A stretch of 64,000 nt of DNA from Delphinapterus leucas (taxonomy: Eukaryota > Chordata > Mammalia > Artiodactyla > Monodontidae). The DNA lies in assembly GCF_002288925.2 (NCBI RefSeq), contig NW_022098069.1, positions 72,890,096 through 72,954,095 on the forward strand, in the 5' to 3' direction. The notes beneath the pieces are model-generated. The model was given only the letters and a program-made list of their open reading frames with translations, ran no database searches and was not told the DNA's origin. The translations under genes were made by a program, and so were the position numbers. Below, in pieces: positions 23,874 through 36,705 of the stretch (position 1 is the first letter of the stretch; the number at the start of each line of letters is the position of its first letter).

Positions 23874-26019
23874 GGCAAAGCCAAGAAGATTCCCCAAGTT
23901 GAGATGATGAAATTGAAAGGCTGAGGAGACCAACATAGCTACAATTCACAAAACAGAATACCAGAGAAGAGAAAGCTGCACATAGAGAGAATTCCAGATT
24001 TCTACAGAGGGTTTTCCTTGAATAATTATGTGAATACTGATCAGCATGTACATGTGAGAAAACTATTCAAGGCCAAGAAAAGACCTAACCAAGAGGATTA
24101 GATGAAAAAGTACCCAGCACTCAACAAGGCCCAAACACAGAATAATGCATTACTGGATTAAAATAGCGATGCATAAATCACTCTTAATTTTAGTGTAAAG
24201 ATTAAAAGTTCAGCTACAGACAAAAATGGGTACAGTATATAAAAGATATTGTGACATCAATAGCATGAAGTGTGGGTAGGAGGAGAAGTAAAAATGTAGA
24301 TGTGTCAGAAGCTAACATGTTAACAATTTAAATACATTATTAAACTATTATGTAGTCTCATGGTAACTACACACACACACACACAAATACTTATTGAAGA
24401 TACAAGAGAAAAAAAGAAAGAAATCAAAGAATGTCACTTCAAAAACATCAATTAAATACAAAGGAAGATAGCAACATAGGGAAAGAAGAACAAAAGAACT
24501 ATAAGACAGAAAACAACAGATGGCAATAGCAAGTCCCTCCTCATCAATAATTACTTAAAATGTAAATAAATTCAACTCCAATCAAAAGAGGAAAAGAGGC
24601 TGAATGGATTAAAAGAAACAAGACATGGGTATTTGCAGTCTAGAAGACACATTTCAGATTTAAGGACATACATAGACTGAAAGTAAAGGGGTGGAAAAAG
24701 ATATTCCTTGCAAATAGTAAACAAAAGAGAGCAGGGATGGCTATATTTACATCAGACAGATAAAATAGAATAAATCAAAAATGGTTACAAGAAACAAAGA
24801 AGGATATAACACAACAATTCATTAGGATGATATAACAATCATAAATATATATGCACCCAACAGAAAAGTAAGTATTAATAGAAATGAAGGGAGAAATAGC
24901 CAGCAACACAATAAAAGTAGATTTAAATATGCCACTTTCAACAACTGATAAAACATCAGGATAAAAAAATAATATGGAAAAACAGCAGATTTAACACTAC
25001 AAACCAAATGGACCTCACATACACAGAAAATTCCACCCAACAGCAGCAGAATACACACTATTCTCAAGCACCTATGGAACATTTACCAGGAAAGGCCACA
25101 GTTTAGGTCACATAAAAAGTCTTAACAAATTTAAGAAGATTGAAATTATATCAAGTATCTTTCCAACCACAATGATATAAAAATGAAATTTAAAAAAGGG
25201 AAAATTGGTAAATTCACAAATAACGAGAAATTGACCAATTTCTCCAATGCATCAAAAAAGAGATCAAAAAGGAAATCAGAAAATATACTAAGGTAAATGA
25301 AAACTCAAACACAACATACCAAAACTTAAGGGGCACAACAAAAGCTACTAAGAGAGACATTTATAGCAATAAACACCTATGTTAAAAAAGAAGAAAAAAA
25401 ACAACTTCACACCTCAAGGAACTAGAAAAAGAACAAACTAAGCTCAAAGTTCACTGAAAGGAGGAAATAGTAAAGCTTAGAGCAAAAATAAATGAAATGA
25501 AGAACAGAAAAACAATGGGAAAGAAATGATGAAATTAATAGTTGGTTTTTTAAAAAAATATACAAAATGACAAAGCTTTAACCTAAACTAAGAAACAAAG
25601 AGAAGACTCGAATAAGTAAAAACAGAAATGAAAAAAAGACATTACAACAGAAGCCAATGAAATGGAAAAGATCATCAGAGACTATTATGAATAGTTCTAT
25701 GCCAACAAATCATATTATATGAATAATTACAGAAGCAATGAATAAATTCCTAGAAACATACAACCTAACAAGACTGAATCATGAAGGAATAGAAAACTTG
25801 ACAGACCAGTAAGGAGATAAAATGAATAAACAAAAACCTGCCCAAAAAGAAAAGCTTAGGACCAAACGGGTTCACTGTTAATTCTACCAAATACTTGAAG
25901 ACTTAACACAAATCCTTCCTAAACTCTTTGAAAAGACTTGAAGAAGGAATACTTCCACACTCATTTTATGAGGCCAGCATTATCCTGATACAAAAGCCAG
26001 ACAAACAAGCTACAAGAAC
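23874..26019 (+). mobile_element. Host L1M LINE, segment 2 (inter-ORF region and ORF2 N-terminal half)
   Basis: GATGAAAAAGTACCCAGCAC marks the 5' part. From about 24560 ORF2 endonuclease words appear: AAGTAAAGGGGTGGAAAAAG, ATATTCCTTGCAAATAGTAA, ATATATGCACCCAACAG. RT sequence continues to ATCCTGATACAAAAGCCAGA. All frames are broken. The element stops at the 13-bp duplication AAGCTACAAGAAC (26007-26019) and resumes at 33428, after the younger L1. A (CA)n tract lies at about 24369-24385. Confidence 0.88.
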
Positions 26020-28029
26020 GGGCAGGAGCTTCAAGATGGTGGAAGAATAAGATGTGGAGATCACCTTCCTCCCCACAAATACATCAGAAATACATCTACA
26101 TACGGAATAACTCCTACAGAACACCTACTGAATGCTGGCAGAAGACCTCAGACCTCCCAAAAGGCAAGAAACTCCCCACATACCTGGGTAGGGCAAAAGA
26201 AAAAAGAATAAACAGAGACAAAAGAATAGGGACGGGGCCTGCACCTGTGGGAGGGAGCCGTGAAGGAGGAAAGGTTTCCACACACTAGGAAGGCCCTTCG
26301 CGGGCAGAGACTGTGGGTGGCGGAGGGGGGAAGCTTCAGAGCCACGGAGGAGAGCACAGCCACAGGGGTGCGGAGGGCAAAGCGGAGAGATTCCCGCACA
26401 GAGGATCAGTGACGACCAGCACGCACTAGCCCGAGAGGCTTGTCTGCTCACCCGCCAGGGCGGTAGGGGGCTGGGAGCTGAGGCTCAGGCTTCGGTCGGA
26501 TCCCAGGGAGAGGACTGGGGTTGGCTGCGTGAACACAGCCTGAAGGGGGCTAATGCACCACAGCTAGCTGGGAGGGAGTCCGGGAAAAAGTTTGGAGCTG
26601 CCGAAGAGGCAAGAGACGTTTTCTTAACTCTTTGTTTTGTGGTGTGCAAGCAGAGGGGATTAAGAGCATCGCTTAAAGGAGCTCCAGAAACGGGCGCGAG
26701 CCACGGCTATCAGCGTGGACTCCAGAGATGGGCATGAGATGCTAAGGCTGCTCCTGCAGCCACCAAAAAGCCTGTGTGCAATCACAGTTCGCTATCTACA
26801 CATCCCCTCCCAGGAGCCCGTGCAGCCCGCCGCTGCCAGGGTCCCATGATCCAGGGACAACTTCCCGAGGCACAGTGCACATCAGGCTAGTGCAAAGTCA
26901 TGCTGGCCTCTGCAGCCGCAGGTCTGCCCCACACTCCGTACCCCTCCCTCCCCGTGGCCTGAGAATCAGCGGCTCCTTTAACCCCATCCTGTCTGGGCAG
27001 GAACAGACGCCCTTAGGCGACCTACATGCAGAGGCGGGTCCAAATCCAAAGCTGAACCCCAGGAGCTGTGCGAACAAAGAAGAGAAAGGGAATCTCTCCC
27101 AGCAGCCTCAGGAGCAGCAGATTAAATCTCCACAATCAACTTGATGTACCCTGCATCTGTGGAATACCTGAATAGGTAACGAATCATCCCAAATTGAGGA
27201 GGTGGACTTTGAGAGCAATGACATATTTTTTTTTCCCTTTTTCTCTTTTTGTGAGTGTGTAAGTGTATGCTTCTCTATGTGATTTTGTCTATATACCTTT
27301 GCTTTTACCATTCGTCCTAGGGTTCTGTCTGTCCGTTTTTTTGTTTTTGTTTTTCTTTTTAGCATACTTTTTAGCACTTGTTATCATTAGTGGATTTGTT
27401 TTTTGGTTTGGTTGCTCTCTTCTTTCTTTCGTTTTTTTTTACTTTTTTTAATAATTATTTTTTATTTTTAAAACTATTTTACTTTATTTTATCTTCTTTC
27501 TTTCATTCATTTTTTTTCTCCCTTTTCTTCTAAGCCATGTGGATGACAGGCTCTAGGTGCTCCAGCCAGGCGTCAGGGCTGTGCCTCTGAGGTGGGAGAG
27601 CCAACTTCAGGACATTGGTCCACAAGACAACTCCCAGCTCCACATAATATCAAATGGTGAAAATCTCCCAGAGATCTCCATCTCAACGCCAAGACCCAGT
27701 TCCACTCAACCAGGAGGTTACAGTGCTGGACACCTTTTGCCCATCAACTAGCAAGACAGGAACACAACTGCACCCATTAGCAGAGACGCTGCCTAAAATC
27801 ATAATAAGTCCACAGACACCCCAAAACACACTACCAGACGTAGACATGCCCACCAGAAAGAAAAGATCCAGCCTCACCCACGAGAACACAGGCATTACTC
27901 CCCTCCACCAGGAAGCTTAAACAACCCACTGAACCAACCTTAGCCACTGGGGGCAGACACCAAAAACAATGGGAACTACGAACCTGCAGCCTGCGAAAAG
28001 GAGACCCCAAACACAGTAAGTTAAGCAAA
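26020..28029 (+). promoter_or_regulatory. L1 5' UTR (internal promoter region)
   Basis: AAGATGG at 26033-26039, about 14 bases from the element start, is a YY1-type site in the position where human L1 carries one. A GC- and CpG-rich part spans about 26250-27080 inside otherwise AT-rich DNA. It is followed by a T-rich tract at about 27225-27530. The 5' UTR at 48366-50293 has the same organisation. L1 5' UTRs act as RNA polymerase II promoters; activity of this copy is not implied. Confidence 0.7.
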
Positions 28030-28921
28030 ATGAGAAGACAGAGAAACACACAACAGATGAAGGAGCAAGGTAAAAACCCACCAGACCAAACAAATGAAAA
28101 GGAAATAGGCTGCCTACCTGAAAAAGAATTCAGAGTAATGATAGTAAAGATGATCCAAAATCTTGGAAATAGAATGGAGAAAATACAAGAAACTTTTAAC
28201 AAGGACCTAGAAGAACTAAAGAGCAAACAAAGAGTGATGAACAACACAATAACTGAAATTAAAAATTCTCTAGAATGCATCAATAGCAGCATAACTGAGG
28301 CAGAAAAACGGATAAGTGACCTGGAAGACAAAATAGTAGAAATAACTACTGCAGAGCAGAATAAAGAAAAAAGAATGAAAAGAATTGAGGACACTCTCAG
28401 AGTCCTCTGGGACAACATTAAACGCACCAACATTAGAATTATAGAGGTCCCAGAAGAAGGAGAGAAAACTAAAGGGACTGAGAAAATATCTGAGGAGATT
28501 GTAGTTAAAAAATTTCATATATGGAAAAGGAAATAGTTAATCAAGTCCAGGAAGCACAGAGAGTTCCATACAGGATAAATCCAAGGAGAAACACACCGAA
28601 ACACATATTAATCAAACTATCAAAACTTAAATACAAAGACAAAATATTAAAGCAGCAAGGGAAAAACAACAAATAACACACAAGGGAATCCCCATAAGGT
28701 TAACAGCTGAACTTTCACCAGTAACTCTGCAAGCCAGAAGGCAGGGGCAGGACATATTTAAAGTGATCAAGGAGAAAAACCTACAACCAAGATTACGCTA
28801 TGCAGCAAGGATCTCATTAAGATTTGACGGAGAAATTAAAACCTTTACAGACAAGCAAAAGCCAAGAGAATACAGCACCACCAAACCAGCTTTACAACAA
28901 ATGCTAAAGGAACTTCATTAG
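28030..28921 (+). pseudogene. L1 ORF1 (RNA-binding protein) remnant
   Basis: The start MRRQRNTQQMKEQGKNPPDQ leads into a heptad-rich coiled coil (about residues 35-110, with EETFNKDLEELKSKQ-like and ISDLEDKIVEITT words) and the beginning of the RNA-recognition part (RIIEVPEEGEK). A small deletion near 28510 shifts the frame and ends it at TAG 28534-28536 after 168 codons. The C-terminal domain continues in another frame to the normal stop TAG at 28919-28921. ORF1 protein normally trimerises and coats L1 RNA. This copy cannot make it. Confidence 0.92.
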
Positions 28922-28979
28922 GCAGGAAACGCAAGAGAAGGAAAACGCCTACAATAACAAACCCAAAACAATTAAGACA

Positions 28980-31900
28980 ATGGTAATAGGAACATATATA
29001 TTGATAATTACCTTAAATGTAAATGGATCAAACGCTCCAACCAAAAGACAGAGACTGCCTGAACGGTTAGAAAAACAAGGCCCGTATATACGCTGTCTAC
29101 AGGAGACGCACTTCAGACCTAAGGACACATACAGACTGAAAGTGAGGGGATGGAAAAAGATATTCCATGCAAATGGAAATCAAAAGAAAGCTGGAGTAGC
29201 AATTCTCACAGACAAAATAGGCTTTAAAACAAAGACTATTATAAGAGACAAAGAAGGACACTACATAATGATCAAGGGATCGATCCAAGAAAAAGATATC
29301 ACAATTGTAAATATTTATGCACCCAACATAGGTGCACCTCAATACATAAGGCAAATACAAAAACTATAAAAGGGGAAATTGACAGTAACACAATCATAGT
29401 AGGGGACTTTAACACCCCACTTTCACCAATGGACAGATCACCCAAAATGAAAATAAATAAGCAAAAACAAGCTTTAAATGATACATTAAACAAGATGGAC
29501 TAAATTGATATCTATAGGACATTCCATCCAAACACAACAGAATACACTTTCTTCTCAAGTGCTCATGGAACATTCTCCAGGATAGATCATATCTTGTGTC
29601 ACAAATCTAGCCTTGGTAAATTTAAGAAAATAGAATTGTATCAAGGATCTTTTCTGACCACAACACTATGAGACTAGATATCAATTACAGGAAAAAATCT
29701 GTAACAAATACAAACACATGGAGGCTAAACAACACACTACTTAATAACCAAGAGATCACTGAGGAAATCAAATAAGAAATCAAAAAATACCTAGAAACAA
29801 ATGACAATGAAAACACAACAACCCAAAACCTATGGGATGCAGCAAAAGCAGTTCTGAGAGGGGAGTTTATAGCAACACAATCCTACATGAAGAAACAAGA
29901 AACATCTCAAATAAACAACCTAACCTTACAACTAAAGCAATTAGTGAAAGAAGAACCAAAAACCCCACAGTTAGCACAAGGAAAGAAATCATAAAGATCA
30001 GATCAGAAATAAATGGAAAAAAAATGAAGGAAACGATAGCAAAGATCAATTAAACTAAAAGCTGGTTCTTTGAGAAGATAAACAAAATTGATAAACGATT
30101 AGCCAGATTCATCAAGAAAAAAAGGGAGAAGACTCAAATCAATAGAATTAGAAATGAAAAAGGAGGAGTAACAACTGACACTGCAAAAATATAAAGGATC
30201 ATGACAGATTACTTCAAACAACTATATGCCAATAAAATGGACAACCTGGAAGAAATGGACAAATTCTTAGAAAAGCACAACCTCTGAGACTGAAACAGGA
30301 AGAAATAGAAAATATGAACAGACCAATCACAAGCACTGAAATTGAAACTGTGCTTAAAAATCTTCCAACAAACAAAAGCCCAGGACCAGATGGTTTCATA
30401 GGAGAATTCTATCAAACATTTAGGGAAGAGCTAACACCTATCCTTCTCAAACTCTTCCAAATTATAGCAGAGGGAGGAACACTCCCAAACTCATTCTACG
30501 AGGCCACCATCACCCTGACACCAAAACCAGACAAAGATGTCAAAAAGAAAGAAAATTACAGGCCAATATTACTGATGAATATATGTGCAAAAGTCTTCAA
30601 CAAAATACTAGCAAACAGAATCCAACAGCACATTAAAAGGATCATACATCATGATCAAGTGGGGTTTATCCCAGGAATGCAAGGATTCTTCAATATACGC
30701 AAATAAATCAATGTGATACACCATATTAACAAATTGAAGGATAAAAACCATATCCTCATCTCAATAGATGCAGAGAAAGGTTTTGACAAAATTCAATACC
30801 CAGTTATGATAAAAACCCTCCAGAAAGTAGGCATAGAGGGAACTTACCGCCAACATAATAAAGGCCATATATACAAACCCACAGCCAACATCTTTCTCAA
30901 TGGTGAAAAACTGAAACCATTTCCACTAACATGAGGAACAAGGCAAGGTTGTCCACTCTCACGACTATTATTCAACATATTTGGAAGTTTTAGCCACAGT
31001 TATCAGAGAAGAAAAAGAAATAAAAGGAATCCAAATTGGAAAAGAAGCAAAGCTGTCACTGTTTGCAGATGACATGATACTACACAAAGAGAATCCTAAA
31101 CATGCTACCAGAAAACTACTAGAGGTAATCAATGAATTTGGTAAAGTAGAAGGATACAAAATTAATGCACAGAAATCTCTTGCATTCCTATACAGTAATA
31201 ATGACAAATCTGAAAGTGAAATTAAGAAAACACTCCCATTTACCATGGCAACAAAAAGAATAAAATACCTAGGAATAAACCTACTTAAGGAGACAAAAGA
31301 CCTGTATGAGGAAAATTATAAGACACTGATGAAAGAAATTAATGATGATACAAACAGATGGAGAGATATACCATGTACTTGGATTGGAAGAATCAACATT
31401 CTGAAAATGACTAGACTACCCAAAGCAATCTACAGATTCAATGCAATCCGTATCAAACTACGACTGGTATTTTTCACAGAACTAGAACAAAAAATTTCAC
31501 AATTTGTATGGAAACACTAAAGATGCTGAATAGCCAAAGCAATCTTGAGAAAGAAAAGCAGAGCTGGAGGATTCAGGTTCCCTGGCTTCAGACTATACTA
31601 CAAAGCTACAGTAATCAAGACAGTATGTTACTGGCACAAAAACAGAAATACAGATCAATGGAACAGGATAGAAAGCCCTGAGACAAACCCATGCACATAT
31701 GGTCACCTTATCTTTGATAAAGGAGGTAAGAATATACAGTGGAGAAAAGAAAGCCTCTTCAGTAAGTGGTGCTGGGAAAACTGGACAGCTACATGTAAAA
31801 GAATGAAATTAAAACACTCCCTAACACCATACACAAAAATAAACTCAAAATGGATTAAAGACCTAAATGTAAGGCCAGACACTATCAAACTCTTAGAGGA

Positions 31901-33017
31901 AAACATAGGCAGAACACTCTATGACATAAATCACAGCAAGATCCTTTTTGACCCACCTCCTAGAGATATGGAAATAAAAACAAATATAAACAAATGGGAC
32001 CTAGTGAAACGTAAAATCTTTTGCACAGCAAAGGAAACCATAAACAAGACCAAAAGACAACCCTCAGAATGGGAGAAAATATTTGCAAACGAAACAACTG
32101 ACAAAGGATTAATCTCCTAAATTTACAAGCAGCTCATGTAGCTCAATATCAAAGAAACAAACAACCCAATCCAAAAATGGGCAGAAGACCTAAACAGACA
32201 TTTCTCCAAACAAGATATACCAATTGCCAACAAACACATGAAAGATTGCTCAACAACATTAATCATTAGAGAAATGCAAATCAAAATTACAATGAGATAT
32301 CATTTCACACTGGTCAGAATGGCCATCATCAAAAAATCTACATACAATAAATCCTGGAGAGGATGTGGAGTAATGGAACCCTCTTGCACTGCTGGTGGGA
32401 ATGTAAATTGATACAGCCACTATGGTGAACAGAAGGGATGTTCCTTAAAAAACTACAAATAGAACTACCATATGACCCAGCAATCCCACTATTGGGCATA
32501 TACCCTAAGAAGACCATAATTCAAAAAGAGTCATGTACCAAAGTGTTCATTGCAGCTCTATTTACAATAGCCACGACATGGAAGCAACCTAAGTGTCCAT
32601 CAACAGATGAATGGATAAAGAGAAAAAAGAACAAAGCTTGAGGCATCATACTTCCTGACTTCAAAATACATTACAAAGCTATAGTAATAAAAACAATATA
32701 ATACTGGCATAAAGACAAACATATAGACCCATGGAATGGAAAAGAGAGCCCTGAAATAAATCCATGTGTATAGTCAACTGTTCTGAAACAAGGTGCCAAG
32801 ATTACACAAAGGGAAAAGCACAATCTCTCAACAAATACTGCTAAGAAAACAGGATATATGTGTGGCACATATATACAGTGGAATATTACTCAGCCATAAA
32901 AAGAAACGAAATTGAGTTATTTGTAGTGAGGTGGATGGACCTAGAGTCTGTCATATAGAGTGAAGTCAGAAAGAGGAAAACAAATACCGTACGCTAACAT
33001 ATATATATGGAATCTAA
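28980..33017 (+). pseudogene. L1 ORF2 (endonuclease-reverse transcriptase) remnant
   Basis: ATG at 28980 opens MVIGTYILIITLNVNGSN, with the QETHF endonuclease word following. RT words include NKSPGPDGF (about 30375) and SLFADDMIL, whose FADD catalytic codons at 31062-31073 are intact. The frame is lost at about 29366 and is broken again, including TAA after NIRK at 30704-30706 and TAA at 31518-31520. The C-terminal part is split by the inserted block at 32621-32857. The terminal TAA is at 33015-33017. Confidence 0.92.
32621..32857 (+). repeat. 237-bp templated copy of downstream L1M sequence
   Basis: Bases 32621-32857 align without gaps to 35131-35367, with six differences (97.5% identity). 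In this L1 the block lies between GATGAATGGATAAAG and TGTGGCACATATATAC, which are adjacent in the related copies at 55129-55150 and 34192-34210. The block is therefore an insertion. At 35131-35367 the same sequence sits in its natural ORF2 order, so that is the donor side. Confidence 0.95.
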
Positions 33018-33427
33018 AAAAAAAAATGGTAATGAAGAACCTAGGGGCAAGACAGGAATAAAGATGCCGACCTACTAGAGAATGGACTTGAGGATATGGG
33101 GAGGTGGAAGGGTAAACTGGGACAAAGCAAGAGAGTGGCATGAACATATATACACTACCAAATGTAAAATAGATAGCTAGTGGGAAGCAGCCACATAGCA
33201 CAGGGAGATCAGCTCAGTGCTTTGTGACCACCCAGAGGGGTGGGATAGGGAGGGTGGGAGGGAGGGAGACTCAAGGGGGAAGAGATATGGGGATATGTGT
33301 GTATGTATATCTGATTCACTCTGTTATAAAGAAGAAACTGACACACCACTGTAAAGCAATTATACTCCAATAAAGATGTTAAAAATAATCCATTAATTAA
33401 CAACAACAAAAAAGAAGCTACAAGAAC

Positions 33428-33979
33428 TACAGGCCATGAACATAGATGCAAAAAGCCACAATGAAATATTAACAAACTGAATTCAACAATATACAAAAAG
33501 GATCACACACCATGATCAAGTGGGATTCATCCCTGGGGTGCAAGGATGGTTCAGCATATGCAAATCAATTAGTGTGATACACCACATTAACAAAAGGAAG
33601 GATAAAAATCATATGATTATTTCAATACATAGGGAAAAAGCATTTGACAAAATTCAACACCCATACATGATAAAAACTCTCAACAAATTAGGTATAAAAG
33701 GAATTTACTTGAGATAACAAATGCCATGTCTGAAAAGCTCAGAGCTTAAAAGAGGAAAAACTGAAAGCTTTTCCTCTAAGCTTAGGAACAAGGCAAGGAT
33801 GACCACTCTCACCGTTTCTACTCAACATAGTACTGGAAGTCCTAGCCAGAGCAATTAGAAAAAAGAAGAAAAGAAATAAAGAAATATTAGGCATCCAAAT
33901 CAAAACGGAAGAAGTAAAAGTTATATCTGTTTGCAGATGGCATGATCTTATATATAGCAACCCTAAAGATTCCCACCAA
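33428..33979 (+). mobile_element. Host L1M LINE, segment 3 (ORF2 RT)
   Basis: It picks up after the full-length L1 with ACTACAGGCCATGAACATAG and continues through HDQVGF-type sequence (ATGATCAAGTGGGATTCATC) to the RT catalytic region (CTGTTTGCAGATGGCATGAT, FADD changed to FADG). It ends at the 15-bp duplication AAAGATTCCCACCAA (33965-33979). Confidence 0.92.
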
Positions 33980-34689
33980 GAATGTAAACTGGTATAGCTA
34001 CTATGGAGAACAGTATGGAGGTTCCTTAAAAACTAAAAATAGAGCTACCATATGACCCAGCAATCCCACTCCTGTGCATATATCTGGAGGAAACCATAAT
34101 TCGAAAAGATACATGCACCCCAATGTTCATTGCAGCACTATTTGCAATAGCCAGGACATGGAAGCAACCTAAATGTCCATCAACAGAGGAGTGGATAAAG
34201 AAGATGTGGTACATATATACAATGGAGTATTACTCAGCCTTAAAAATAACAAAATAATGCCATTTGCATCAATATGGATGAACCTAGAGATTATCATACT
34301 GAGTAAAGTAAGTCAGACAGAAAAAGACAAATATATGATATTGCTTATATGTGGAAATTTAAAAAAAAGAGGGATACAAATGAACTTATCTACAAAACAT
34401 AAATAGAGTTACAGATGTGGAAAATAAACTTACGGTTACCAAGGGGTGGGGGTGGGATAAATTGGAAGATTTGGACTGACATATACACACTACTATATAT
34501 AAAATAGATAACTAATAAGGACCTACTGTATATCACAGGGAACTCTACTCAAAACTCTGTAACGGCCTATATGGGAAAAGAATCTTAAAGAGAATGAATA
34601 TATGTATATGTATAACAGATTCACTTTGCTGTACACCTTAAACTAACACAACATTGTAAATCAACTATACTCCAATAAAAATTTTAAAA
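33980..34689 (+). mobile_element. 5'-truncated L1 (710 bp) inserted in the host L1M
   Basis: Only the last part of ORF2 and the 3' UTR are present, of the same older subfamily as 4368-6322 (ACTATACTCCAATAAAAATTT end). The perfect 15-bp target duplication AAAGATTCCCACCAA lies at 33965-33979 and 34690-34704. The ORF2 tail fragment ([16 protein letters not shown]) is broken. Confidence 0.96.
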
Positions 34690-34704
34690 AAAGATTCCCA
34701 CCAA

Positions 34705-36705
34705 AACTGTTAGAACTAATAAACAAATTCAGTAAAGTTTCAGGATAAAAAATCAACATACAAATATCAATTGCATTTCCATACAGTAACAAACTACCCA
34801 AAAAGGAAATTAAGAAAACAATCCTATTTATAATAGCATCAAAAAGATAAAATACTTGGGAATAAACTTAACTAAGGAGGTGAAAGAGTTGTACACAGAA
34901 AACTACAATACGTGAATGAAAGAAATTAAAGGAGACACAAATAGACAAAAAGACATCCTGTGTTCATGGATTGGAAGACTTAACATTGTTAAATGTCATA
35001 CTATCCCAAACAATCTACAGATTCAATGCTATTCTCATCAAAATCCCAATGATAGTTTTTTACAGGAATATAAAAAACAATCCTAAAATTCTATGGAAAA
35101 AAAAATATCCAAAGAGCCAAAGCAATCTTGAGAAAAAAGAACAAAGCTTGAGGCATCATACTTCCTGACTTCAAAATATATTACAAAGCTATAGTAATAA
35201 AAACAATATAATACTGGCATAAAGACAAACATGTAGACCCATGGAATGGAACAGAGAGCCCTGAAATAAATCCATGTGTATAGTCAACTGATCTGAAACA
35301 AGGTGCCAAGATTACACAAAGGGAAAAGCACAATCTCTCAACAAATACTGCTGAGAAAACGGGATATCTATGTGCAAAAGGATAAAATCGAATACTTATC
35401 TTACATTATACACAAAAATCAACTCAAATGGATTAAAGTTTCAAGTATGAGATCTGAAACTGTAAATCCCTAGAAAAAAACATGGGGAATAAGCTTCATG
35501 ACATTGTTCTTGACAACAATTTCATGACATTAAAAGCACAGGCACCAAAAGCAAAAATAGACAACTGGAACTACATTAAACTAAAAAGCTTCTGAACAGC
35601 AAAGGAAACAATCAATAGAGTGAAAAGGCAACCTGTGGAGTGAAAGAAAACATTGGCAAACCATATATCTGATAAGGGGTTAATATCCAAAAATATATAC
35701 GGAACGATAAAACTCAATGAAAAAAACCCTGAAGTAACCTGATTAAAAAACGGGCAAGGACCTGAATAGACATTTCTTTATAGAAGAGATACAAATGGTC
35801 AACAGTTATATGAAAATGTGGTCAACATCACTAATCATCAGGGAAATGCAGATCTAGACCACAATGAAATAGCACCTCACACTTGTTAGTATGACTATTA
35901 TCAAAAAAACAAAAGTGTGGACAAGAATGTGGAGAAACTGGAACCCCTGTACACTGTTGGTGAGTGCAGCCACTATGAAAAACAGTATGGAGGTTCTTCA
36001 AAAGATTAAAAGTAGAAGTACCAAATCACCCAGCAATCCCACTGATCAGTATTTATCTAAAGAAAATTGAAATTATGACCTTGAAGAGATATCTGCACTC
36101 CTATGTTCATTGTAGCATTATTCATAATGCCCAATATATGGAAACAAACTAATTGTTCAAACCAAGTGGTATATATTGATACAACAATGGAATATTTTCA
36201 GCCTTAAAAAAAGAAAGAAATTCTACCATTTGCAACAACATGGATGGACCTAGAAGATATTATGTTAAGTGAAGTCAGTCAGTCAAAGAAGGACAAATAC
36301 TGCATGATTCCACTTATTTGAGGTATCTAAAATAGTCAAACTTAATAGAAGCAGAAAATAAATGGTGTTTGCCAAAGGACGAGGAAAGGGGGAGATGGGG
36401 AGTTGTTGTTCAATAGGTATAAAGTTACAGTTATACAAGATGGATAAGTTCTAGAGATCTCTGTACAACATAGTGCCTGTAGTTAACAAAATGGTTGCTA
36501 TGTACTCACAAATTTGTTAAGAGAGTAGATCTCATGTTCAGTATTCCTACCACCAAAAGAGCAAACGGATATAAGGAAAACTTTTGGAAGCAATCAATAT
36601 GCTTATTTCCTTGATTTTGGCAATGGCCTCATGGGTGTATGCATTTGACATTAAATATTTGTGGTATTTCTGTATATCAATTATGCCTCAATAAAAGCTG
36701 TATAT
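34705..36705 (+). mobile_element. Host L1M LINE, segment 4 (ORF2 end and 3' UTR)
   Basis: ORF2 continues from AACTGTTAGAACTAATAAAC through TTCATGGATTGGAAGACTTA and ACATGGATGGACCTAGAAGA to a 3' UTR ending CCTCAATAAAAGCTG (about 36688-36702). The donor block 35131-35367 lies inside this segment. All frames are broken, with the longest at 34971-35168. Confidence 0.9.

Larger units (their letters stand above)
26020..33414 (+). mobile_element. Full-length L1 LINE inserted into the old L1M
   Basis: The copy has a 5' UTR of about 2 kb, ORF1 and ORF2 remnants, a 3' UTR with AATAAAG (33370-33376) and an A-rich tail. The perfect 13-bp target duplication AAGCTACAAGAAC lies at 26007-26019 and 33415-33427, and the host L1M reads on across the site. 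The length of 7,395 bp includes a 237-bp foreign block at 32621-32857. Both ORFs carry stops and frameshifts, so the copy is dead. Confidence 0.95.

Noticed and set aside
26250..27080. CpG-island-like promoter of a host gene
   Set aside because: The GC-rich part coincides with the L1 5' UTR and recurs in the second full-length L1 at about 48590-49400.
27831..28433. 200-codon antisense frame over the L1 ORF1 region
   Set aside because: It is the shadow of the ORF1 coiled coil on the opposite strand, with no independent support.
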